From assembly GCF_030272615.1 (NCBI RefSeq), contig NC_081406.1:109751283-109815282 (forward strand): DNA of 64,000 nt, written 5' to 3'. The notes under the pieces were generated by a model. The model did not search any database and was not told the DNA's origin. It was given only the letters and a program-made list of their open reading frames with translations. Below, piece by piece: positions 12,033 to 21,203 of the stretch. The DNA is from Cryptomeria japonica. Its lineage: Eukaryota; Streptophyta; Pinopsida; Cupressales; Cupressaceae. A program made the position numbers and the translations under genes. The number at the start of each line of letters is the position of its first letter. Positions within the stretch are counted from its first letter, which is position 1.

Positions 12033-12224
12033 ATCTCCCCCTTTGGCATTGATGGTAACACTCATGAGAAAAATCAAAACTGTATATCAAAAAAATGATT
12101 TGCCAAAATTGTCTTACCAAAACTATTACCAAAACTATGTGCTCCTCCTGAGCTGATGATGTCTTTCTTCTGATAATTTTTCTTATTTCCACTACTCCCC
12201 GTTTGACATCAATGACAAAGGTTG
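12033..12224 (-). promoter_or_regulatory. Element D polypurine tract and 3' untranslated region
   Basis: The minus strand reads CCAAAGGGGGAGAT immediately before the LTR's TGTTGG. This tract and its flank are almost the same as copia A's at 39167-39193. The remaining 180 bp is non-coding. Confidence 0.88.
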
Positions 12225-13484
12225 TCATTCATTGTCAATGGAGTGTGGTTCCTGCCTAGATCCTTGTAACCGGTGGATTGCAATCTGATAGATGTCCACC
12301 AATGCAAAATTTTGACTGTCATTGAACCTTTTGCTATCCTTTAATGCCGCTTCTATTCTCTGAACTGTACCGATGAGTATGTGCATTTTCTCTTCCGGTG
12401 TCTTAATTCTGGGAACCAGAGCCTCAAAAATTTCTTTTCTCAAAGAAATGAGGTAATCTAGTTTAGGACCTACTTTGCATTTGAGATCCTTTTCCTTAAC
12501 CTTTATCTTTTCTTTATCTTTTTCTAACTTCTCAATTTTCTCCTCAAGGACTGCAATGTTCTTTTCAATTTCCAAAAAATGGATATGATGTTCCTATTAA
12601 ATTGTCAGCAATATTGTTAATTTCATCTTGTGCTTTGCTGATCTCTGAATCTATGTCCTCTGTCAAAATATCAGTTTTGCAGGTATCTCTGTACAGTTTC
12701 TTGAAATCCAAAATTGTTTCTCCTAGTCTCGGTAATAAGGTTTCCATTTGTTCCTTATTCTTCTTCATTATTTCCTCAAAGAATTTTTCTTTCTCCTTAT
12801 TCATTCTCTCTTTGAATGTGTCTTCATTTATCTGGTCAACTGTCAAAATGTTACCAGTGATGTATTTAGGCAATGTGTCTAATTGACCTAAGGAGTCTTT
12901 TCTTCCCACAATGCACTTGGGTGCTATCAATTTAAGAATAGGAATTATGTCATCAATAGCCTTGTAGGCTTGTGCATTACACTTAGTGATTTTCTTAATT
13001 AGATCTAATAATACCTTTGTCACATTCGTTGGTTTGAATTCTGTCAATGAAGTACCAGATGTCTCCCCAACTATTTTCACAATTTCCATGTTGCCGATTG
13101 TAGTAATAACTTTGCTTGTATCAACCTCTGGTAGGTTAGTTTATGTTTGCATTTCTACTAGAAAATGTTTAGTCTTTTTAGTTGTTGTTGGTGGCACTGT
13201 CTCGATTTGAACCTGTATCTCAGCCTATTTGTGTTCCGGTTTCTCAACCTGTGTCTTAGTGGGTTTCTTTGTGCTCTTAACTGTCGGTTTCTCTGTATTC
13301 ACCTCTGCATTGTCTACTAGCGGTGACTCAGTTGGTTTTCCAGTTTATGTAGTTGTCGGTGGCTCATTAGATGCAACAGTATGCACATCTATCTTTCCAG
13401 TTGATTCCTTATCTACCGTAATATTTACCTCTTGGGTGTCTATGTTCATAGTGTACAAAATTTCAGACTCGGTATTTATATCTG
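12225..13484 (-). pseudogene. Element D ORF2, C-terminal part
   Basis: Two open segments (12565-13089 and 12225-12575) and a Thr/Pro/Glu-rich, stop-containing stretch (13090-13484) form the end of ORF2. The C-terminal 250 or so residues are highly charged and predicted coiled-coil (EKNIAVLEEKIEKLEKDKE). I do not recognise a domain. The low-complexity stretch precedes a more ordered part, as in the 3' accessory ORF of element H. The function is unknown. Confidence 0.7.
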
Positions 13485-13912
13485 TTGAAATGTGGCGACT
13501 GATTAGTAAATTACTATACAGTCAGCACATATCCTTGCCAAGGTCTAGGGCCAGGCTGGGGTTTGGGGGTGGCAGCCCCCAAAGCGGGCGAAGCCCGCTA
13601 TGGGGGTTCGTGGGCGGTAGCCCCCGAGAAATTTTTTTTGCCATTTTTTTGTTGATGAAAACCGACATTGTAATAAAACCCTAAAAAGGCCGACTTTGTT
13701 TGTTGCCCTAAAAATGCATGTTATAAGCGGCTGGGATGCTTAAGGCATTGTAATGTGGATGTACTATTTTAGCTGGGTAATAAGAAATATTGGACGGCTG
13801 TGTATGGTGGACGTAACCCATTTTGGGTGAACCACATTAAATCTTTGTGTTATCTGTGTCTTATTTTATTTCTTTATCTTTTGTATTTAAATCTGCATAT
13901 AATTGTTAGTTC
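13485..13912. mobile_element. GC-hairpin insert in element D ORF2, unclassified
   Basis: About 430 bp separates two coding parts of ORF2. Imperfect flanks TATCTG (13479-13484) and TATTTG (about 13914-13919) may be a target duplication. At 13560-13630 there are three GC-rich palindromic stems (GGGGGTGGCAGCCCCC; AGCGGGCGAAGCCCGCT; GGGGGTTCG to TAGCCCCC). The 3' tail, TTATTTTATTTCTTTATC, resembles the end of a short copia LTR. A solo LTR or a small non-autonomous element are both possible. Confidence 0.5.
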
Positions 13913-15501
13913 ATATTTGCTTCGGATCTACTTAAAATGCTAACAATATCCTCATGAGGAGTCTCCATACTCTCTATTGCCGGTGGAGTATCAAAAGGTG
14001 GTGGGGGTAAGTTATCAGTTATTTTTAGGTTTGGAGGTCCACCTACCTTACCTTTCCCCTTATCCCTGTCCTTTTGATAGACTCTGATAGTCTTAGGTCT
14101 TTTAAGTTCTTCTTGTTCCTCTTTTGCAACAAAGAATATATCCCATTGATCTGTAGTCTCTTTTGAAATTTCATTCACTCTTCTTGCCATAAGTGCAACA
14201 TGTCGATGACCAATTGAAAATACTATCCGGTTGGCCTCATTGATTAATTGATCTATTTCTTCAGGTGAGTTTACTGGGTGCACTGCAAGTAATTTTTCAA
14301 TTTTTATCTTTTTGTCTAGCTCAACAATAGCTACCCTTCTGGCTTCTAGTCTTTTGTATAAATCAGTGGGTATATCATCAACAATCTCCATCAAAAATTT
14401 CTTGTAAATGTCTAAGTGTAATATTACACTATTGTCTATGCTTTCTTTATCATCAGTTAAAAGTGTGTTATACAATTTGCTAATATTTTTCAACTTTCCA
14501 TCTTCTGTTATTTCACTTAAAAGTTTGTCCAGTTGAGCAATATCTTGTTTTACCTTCTTCTTCTTTGGAGTTAACTTCTTAACTAGAGGCCTAACTACCT
14601 ATTGCTTTTGTCTTGTCTTCTTGGGTGTAGGTGAGGGTGCCGGTGAGGGTTTTCTTTTCCTTACTACCCTTTTGAATTCGGTTGGTATATCACTTTTAGA
14701 AGAAGTTGCAACCGGTGAAAGATGAGCTTCCGATTGAAGTCCTTCCAACTCACTTTCCTTGATACCAATTTGCTTCAATACATCTTCCTTAATTTCTTTA
14801 GCTTGTCTAGTGCCCTTCCTCACTGTCTATTCAATTTTCTTTACTCTTTTCTGTGACTGAATACCACTTTCAATTGTCTCAACATTTCCAAATAATTTCT
14901 CATCTGGTTTTCTTGGTACCTCAAGTAGAGCTTTTGAATATGTCTCAATTATGTTCTCATCAACTTCATATCCCATTTCGGTTACCCAAATAGTCCTTGG
15001 GACAACTGCTTCCATCCAGATTTCATCTTTCTTTACCACAAAGCATATGTCATCTTTGTATTTGTCAACAATTGCTTGGGACAACCTTGTTCTAGATTTC
15101 ATCTTTGCCTTAAATGCTTGGAAATATTCATTGATTTTCTTATCTTTGTTTTCTCCCATGTTGTTCAGTAGGTTCAGTAGTTGTTTTCCTATCGGTATAT
15201 CAAATCCAAAGTCTTTCTTGCCAGTATCGGGTACTTCCTTAGTAATGTAAAGCATTAAGTATACAAGCAGATTTCCAAATCTAAAAGTTCCCTTCTTGTC
15301 ACCTTTGATTTTCTTTAGGTTTTCTATTAGTTCATCTTTCAGCCATTCATGAATGTCAATCTTAGCATTGTTGTTCACTAAGTCATAAGCACTTTTAATA
15401 CATAATCTAGAGACTGAGTTTAGTCTGTTTGTATGAGTAGCTTTGTAGCCAAGTACCATGCTAATGAATTTGACATTTTCATCTTTAACATCATTGACTC
15501 T
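13913..15501 (-). pseudogene. Element D ORF2, central part
   Basis: Element-derived coding sequence runs from 15501 (VNDVKDENVKFISMVLGYK, matching TDTNINFVSMIIGYK in element G) through an ordered domain. It contains IHEWLKDELIENLKKIKG, FGNLLVYLMLYI, CFVVKKDEIWMEAVVP and TEMGYEVDENIIETYSKALL. A basic Ser/Pro-rich linker (PSPAPSPTPKKTRQKQ) and a helical segment (13906-14493) follow. Stops near 14826 and 14598 break it. The first residues of a longer apparent frame upstream of 15501 are read from the solo LTR and are not part of ORF2. The function is unknown. Confidence 0.75.
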
Positions 15502-16444
15502 TGTCGTGCTCTGTGAAGTGTACCTATTCCTGCAACCACAATGCACTCAATAAATCATTACAAGCATGGTTAAAAGATTTAAATCAAAGAAAGACAAAAC
15601 CATAGCTAATCAACTTATTGCCTCCTAGTAAATGCGAGTATGAAAAATGCTCTCAGATCTTATTATGCAAATTCCAGTGACTTGACTACACTTAGATGGA
15701 GGATTTGAATGCTGAAAATGCATGATCTAGCAAGAATAGCATGATTAAGCTAAGATTTAAGCTAAAATTGATAAACTATAAGCTAGATGCCTATAGTAAC
15801 AATGCATAAGATGAGAATGAGATGGGATCCATATTGCTCAAAATAAGGTCTATTTATAGTATTTTCCAAGGCTAGGGGTGATGTGGCAAGAATCAATGGT
15901 CAAGATTGATCTGAAGATATCAATGGTTAAATTGGAGGAGGATGGCAAAGGGGGTTGGATTAAAGGGAACATATGTCATCTCTTTGGTGACAAGTGTCAA
16001 GAGGCTTCTAGAAGGAGTTAGATGAAAGGGAACACTTAGTGACAAGTGTCACAAGGTTCTAGAAGATGTTGGATGAAAGGGACATGGTGGTAGGTAGAAT
16101 GGGTTAGGTTTAGGAGTGGTAGAAGTTAGGAGAATTTGAATTTAAAAATTCAAATAATAGGAAAAGGATAATTAATCTCAACAACTCATGATTTTGATTT
16201 GTTTTAATTAATTATGGGATTTAGAAGAATGATTTGAGGGGGAGAATTAATTAATTTGAATTAATTAATCAAAAGGGATGAAATGAAATGAACCTATTTA
16301 ATAAATCCTTAGATTTATTAATAAGTAGATGAAAGGGGAAATTTAATCAAATTGCCTAGTGAATTCAATTAAATTAGGGAGGGGAGATTAATTAAATAAT
16401 TGCTTATTCAATTAATTATCTCAGACCATTTTTAGGTGTATACA
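15502..16444 (-). mobile_element. Solo LTR (family K) in element D ORF2
   Basis: The insert is 943 bp with an exact ACTCT duplication (15497-15501, 16445-16449). On the minus strand it runs TGTATACACC to CACGACA. Removing it rejoins the ORF2 coding sequence in frame at Leu-Arg-Val/Asn-Asp. It has an AATTAATTAA-rich block and a TATA-like CTATAAATAG (minus strand, 15850-15859). Related LTRs lie at 37117-38606, 40764-41945 and 62889-63844. Confidence 0.92.
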
Positions 16445-16971
16445 ACTCTAAGTGATCTCTTGTCAAATGTCGCACCAGTTAGGGTCTTTACAGTGTCATT
16501 AGAGACCTTCTTAGTTTTGTTAGGCTTGCTATCGGTGGAGGGTAAGCCTGTCACATCCCTAACTGCCTCTTTCATGATCTTGTGAATTGAATCCAACCAA
16601 AAGAATTCACCATGCACTCTGCTTAGCACAATCCTTATAACATCCTTGGGAAAATCTGAGATACTAAGGATTTCAATAAAACCTAGAGTTTCCACTATCT
16701 TATGTTCCAGTTTGATGTTTCCAGATTCGTCACATTAAACAGTTTGATACATATTCTTGATTTCTTCATCTCCTAGTTCTTCTATGTGACAATGTATGTA
16801 CATTCTAGGGTCTTCAACATATACTACTCCTTTAGGAATTTGAGAGAATGCCCCTAGGGTATCATCTTTCTTTGTAATGTCGAGAATGATTTTAAACACG
16901 GGTCTAGGGCGTTTAACTTCTTTCACAATAATAGGGTTTGAAATGAATTCAGGAATAGAGGAGGATGCCAT
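16445..16971 (-). pseudogene. Element D ORF2, N-terminal part
   Basis: It starts MASSSIPEFISNPIIVKEVK, then GVVYVEDPRMYIHCHIEELG. After a stop near 16733 it continues with FPKDVIRIVLSRVHGEFFWL and AVRDVTGLPSTD. The same order appears in element G (44625-44852 and 59927-60409: GVVYMEDVRAYIHFHIEDLG, VLSRVHGKYIWL, VIREIIGLSSTG). The hydrophobic pattern followed by TGLP recalls domains annotated as plant mobile or putative plant transposon protein, but that is only an impression. Confidence 0.78.
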
Positions 16972-17314
16972 GGTTATAAATACCTTAATCTGCCTTTAGG
17001 TATGTGTGCTTGAATGATTTTCTTCCTTCTCGCTATGGATGCCCTTGCTCAGAATTTCTGCGCTCTTGAGAGATTTGAATGTTTGGTGAATGAAAAAAGG
17101 AGCCAAAACACTTACTTTATAATGTTATTTTCTCCAAGTACCACATTTAATGCTTGCCGGTTAAGTCACAACTTAACTCATCTGCTGATAAAGAAGTAAT
17201 TCAACTTCTCACCATCAACCAAGGGTATATTAGCATGTTTTTCAATTAGTTTCCAAACCCCCAAAGAATTTTCCTTCAGTTAGATGAAGAGTCTCCTACC
17301 GGTGGAGTGATACT
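16972..17314 (-). other. Spacer between D ORF1 and ORF2
   Basis: This stretch of about 340 bp separates ORF1 from ORF2. It shows no conserved frame or hairpin that I can see. Element G has a corresponding spacer of about 470 bp (44154-44624), so two separate cistrons are likely. Confidence 0.5.
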
Positions 17315-18388
17315 CTATTCTGTCAGTGGAGGAGTATTCCCATCAACATTCTGATCTAATTTTCTGATCCATTGTTTTGAGAATTCTTGCTTTACCTCTT
17401 CAACCTTTTCTTTACCTTTCAAGCTGGGTCCTTTGTTATTTGTTGGTGATGTCTTACTTCTACAAACTTTTGCAATATGTCTAATCTTATTACAAGCATA
17501 ACAAGTCACATTGTTTTTCTGAATAGCTTTCCCATATCCTATGCCAGTATGTGTTCTGCATTGATTAGATAGATGTCCAAATCTTCCACAAACATAACAT
17601 CTTACATTCATTCTGTAATTTTCTGAATTATGACCAACTTTGTTGCATTTAGAACATTGACCGATGGGTATATTAGTGTTCTGATAATTTCTAGATCTAC
17701 ACTAATTTTCTCTATGACCATACTTGTTACAGTTAAAACATTTCCCATTAAATTTGTAAGCATTGGGTTGTCTTACAGGTTTTCTATCATCATGTTTGTT
17801 TGCAGTACCGGAGCTTTCACCAACTTCAAAGCCAAGGCCATTTGTATCACCATTAGGTTTTTGATTTTTCAGCATGTCAACAAGTTCTTCTGAACTTTTC
17901 TTGAATTTCTCCTTGTGTTGATTTGCAGCAGTCAGTTCACTCTCCAAGATTCCTTTCTATCTCATGAGTTCATTTGTGTCATTTTGTGTATGCATCAAGT
18001 CTATCTTCAACATATCATTTTCATGGCTAAGTCTTGTGTTTTCATTTCCAACATCATTCAGTCTTCTAACCAAGTCCTCTTCATTCTTCTTTTGATTTTT
18101 AGTTTCTTTACAAAATCTCATAGTCATATCTTGTATCTCATTCTTCATTGTACTATTTTCTTGTCTCAACTTGTTTACCAGATCATTAAGAGTTTCTTTT
18201 TCATTATCATTATTTCGCATCTTTTCACAAAGTTCTCTTCTCTTATTTCTTGCAACAGTGAGATTTTCTTGAAGTCCTTGAATAATATCATGTGTAACCT
18301 TCAGATCATCTTCAATTTTGATATTCTTTACTTTTTCTGCATCATAGTCTAAAAGAGTTGTTTCCAATTGCTTTCTCAAGTTTTCCAT
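17315..18388 (-). pseudogene. Element D ORF1: coiled-coil protein with four CCHC zinc knuckles
   Basis: Likely a Gag-like nucleic-acid-binding protein. The start chosen is the Met at 18388 (MENLRKQLETTLLDYDAE), because element G has MALEKQLEMTLEDYDVE at the same distance from its primer site. The first 150 residues are a long heptad-rich coiled coil with no canonical capsid domain. Four knuckles follow: CFNCNKYGH (stop before its last Cys), CSKCNKVGHNSENY (last Cys to Tyr), CYVCGRFGHLSNQC and CYACNKIRHIAKVC. A Lys-rich tail ends it. Breaks occur near 17950, 17700 and 17612. Confidence 0.82.
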
Positions 18389-18459
18389 CTCTACCAGTGT
18401 CAAGATCTTCCTCAAGTTGTTAGGATTTTGAAAATAGAGGACCAGACTCTGATACCAAT
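18389..18459 (-). promoter_or_regulatory. Element D primer-binding site and leader
   Basis: The minus strand reads TGGTATCAGAGT (18446-18457) three bases beyond the LTR, a match to the initiator-Met tRNA complement. The leader then shares TGGTCCTCT and CTTGAGGAAGATC with the leader of copia B (33282-33335), and the last motif with element G. Confidence 0.88.
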
Positions 18460-19170
18460 TGTTAGGATTCCCAAAGATACTGAGAGGGGTGGGGGTGAAT
18501 CAATATCTAACCGGTAAAAGAACTTTCTTAAATTATAACATGAAAAGAAATTCAAAACTGTGTACCGGTAAACTAGAATTAATGCAGTAAATAAGAATAA
18601 CAACCACAATATGAAAGACACACCATAACACAATATTTTAATGAGGAAACCCGGTGTGGGAAAAACCTCAGTGGGATTTGTAACCCACAATATTCGTTTA
18701 CTGGCCAATAAGTGAATATTACTATTTACAATAGGGGCCTGCACATGCAGGAAGGCCAAGTCCCTAGAGCTCACTGCTCAGTTACAAAAGAAGTCTCATT
18801 GACTTACAAAATGGATTATACAAATCCAATGTCTTGTGTTTCTTTAGATTAGCATCAACTATGCCAGATTCAGTATCGGTTTAAGCTTTGCAACATAGAT
18901 AAACCCTTATCCAATATCTTCCTTACAATTCACATATTAGGTCTGCATTAATCCTTCCTTTAATCACACAAAATGATCTACAATGATCTCATACTTATAC
19001 GAGTCATATTACAATCGACTATGTTGGCTTACAAAAGATTTTACAATTAAATACAAAATATAATTAAACAAAATTCCTATCGCCCATGGTGCCGGTAATC
19101 TTCCTTTTCGGTGTCGGTGAACTTGTATGCCAGTGTTGAGTCTGTCGGTGCCGGTACCTTCTAGTATCAT
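18460..19170 (-). repeat. Element D 5' LTR, main part
   Basis: It begins TGTTAGG and matches 11249-11965 closely. It is broken at 19170 by element F; the last 76 bp are at 25876-25951. The duplicated ATCAT is at 19166-19170 and 25871-25875. Confidence 0.93.
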
Positions 19171-20443
19171 CGTAAAGCAGAAAAATCAAACCCTAGTTGC
19201 TCTCCCCTCTTCCAACTCCAAGGAGAGAGAAGGGAGGTTACTAGGGTTGACGGTTTTCACTTAGAGGAGACTTTACATTCAAAAGAGGGGTTGAAACCCA
19301 CAAGATCCAATCCCACACAAGGCAAGATTGGATTCTAGATGAGTTTCAAGGGTTAAGACAGCAAGGCTACCCTGTTTTGTAAAGATTGTGGATAGAATGA
19401 TTAAGCTAGGAATGCATAGAAAGTGAGAAAGATTCACTTATAAATTGAGATAGGGATATAGGATGAAGCTGCGGACCTGGAATTAGCAGTAAAATGTCAA
19501 GACGACGCTGTCCTGCAAATTTGAGTGAAAGTTGACGGGACGATGGCGCCCGGCGTGCACACGGTCCTCCGAAAAATCCGCGAAACGAAGGGGGATCTGT
19601 TTGTCTCTGCACAAGGATTCCAGATCTTCAACTTCAGCCGCGTACCTGCAACCTACACACAGAAAAGTGAAGATGATTGGGGGGTTAGGGATTAGGGGTT
19701 TGCCCTTAGGTCAAACCCCAGTTTTGGAATTAACCAAGAAATGAGAAATGCTGCAAATGTAATGTAAAACAAGTACTAATACCTTGTTGTAAGGATGTTT
19801 GTATCCTTATATACGAAGGTATAGATGTTGTTGTATGTTGTATGTTGTAGTATGTGATCTCCTCTTCAATGGTTGAATCCTTGTCTTGAATGCAACACTT
19901 AGCCTTGAATGGAGACTTAGAATGATCAATTGCTTCAAGGAATGCTTGAATGCTTGAATGCTTGAATGCTTGAATGCTTGAATGTTTGAATGTTTGACTA
20001 TCGTTTCCGCCCTTTTCCATCCATCTTACCAAATGAGAGAGGAAAATGTAGTTTATATACTTGCCAATTAGGGTTGATAAACTAATTTTCCTGACCTTAG
20101 GCCGACCAGGAAATGTTATTTTCCATTTTGCAAACAAAAAGACCCGAAGTCCCATAGGAGACCGGGCCCAAAATAGGGCCAGGGACCAGGGTGTTGGGCG
20201 CCATGGTCCTGGGGGACCAGGGTGCTGGGCGCCCTAGTCCTGAAGGACCAGGGCGCTGGGCGCTCCGGTCCCATCTCCCGAGACAGCAGGGTGCAAGGAA
20301 GGATCAGGCAGGGTGCTGGAAAAATGCAGTTTTTGATGTCATGGACAAGTTTCGGGGTATCCATTCAGGTTTAGTGTTGCATCGCCATCGTGAAGACCCA
20401 AATGCAGTTGAAATTGCAAGTGTCACAATTTTAGGACGCTACA
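19171..20443 (-). repeat. Element F 3' LTR
   Basis: 1,273 bp, opening CGTAAAGC (TGTAAAGC in the partner) and ending GGACGCTACA. It contains a TGCTTGAA tandem run (19938-19990), a TGTATGTTG microsatellite (19825-19850), three GGACCAGGG/GCTGGGCGCC units (20180-20265), and a TATA-like GTATATAAAC on the minus strand (20051-20060). Confidence 0.93.
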
Positions 20444-21203
20444 TTTAGCCCCCACTTTAGTGGGAGTATAAGCGTACGCTCATACTTCCGGTAAAGTACA
20501 AGGAAACAACATTGAAAAACTTTCACCACGTCAAGAAGGCAAGATATACCAAGCCCCCAGTGGACTAAGGATCTTACAACTTCGATTGACAAAGTAAAAG
20601 GGAAGATCACGAGGGAGAACCATGACTATTAGTAGTAAGGTTCCCTCACTATGAGTCATGCAAGAGAAATACCGAAAATTTTCAAGGCAAAGCTAAGTTC
20701 GCCAAGGAATTTTCAAGTATCCTGAAGGGATAGACGGGATGTATGCCCCCCTACGTTAAAGCGATCGCACATGCCTCAACGGGGGTGATTGCTTTAACGT
20801 AGTGATACACATAAGAAATGAGAAGGAAAGGAGCACGTTATCACAAGGATTTAGCCCCCAAGTATGAGATAAGCCCAAGGATAATAGACACAAAACACAA
20901 AGCACAAGGTGACTTCACTTTCCTCGGGGTCAGTATGCTGTATGATAATTCATTTATATCATATGTATGTATGCATAATTGTTCTTCATTCCCCAATCAA
21001 GGAAGGCCACCTAGAAGAAGGGAACACATGTGTCTTTTGAGTCAACATGAGAGAGACCAAAAGGGATCTCAATGCTTTGCATCGTCCTCAAGTAGACAAC
21101 ACTAAGGACGACAAATAGAAGAATGAGAGTAACACATAGAAGAAGTAACACAAGAGAGGAGGAGAGAATCTGCTATGCTAATGAATCTAGTCTAGCACGT
21201 CAT
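20444..21203 (-). other. Element F polypurine tract, hairpin and 3' untranslated region
   Basis: A purine tract on the minus strand (CCCACTAAAGTGGGGGCTAA) abuts the LTR. The stretch has no gene. It holds an 18-bp inverted repeat with two mismatches (20751-20768 and 20785-20802; arms CTACGTTAAAGC and GCTTTAACGTAG) around a 16-base loop, and a 10-bp palindrome AGCGTACGCT near 20470. Confidence 0.7.

Noticed and set aside
13229-13684. 151-aa open frame on the plus strand, hydrophobic and Val/Ser-rich
   Set aside because: It is antisense to D ORF2 and runs across the boundary of the hairpin insert; the minus-strand reading fits the homologous element.
15502-15546. N-terminal residues of the long minus-strand frame ending at 15546 as the true start of a D protein
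   Set aside because: The ATG lies inside the inserted solo LTR; comparison with element G shows that ORF2 continues upstream past the LTR at 16445.
17957-18415. Host coiled-coil (kinesin or myosin-like) gene
   Set aside because: The frame starts just after a primer-binding site, is followed by zinc knuckles and recurs in element G at the same place, so it is element-encoded.
20116-20448. Frames across the LTR of element F on both strands, repeated at 25555-25974
   Set aside because: They lie within LTR tandem units and change with unit number, so they are not conserved as protein.
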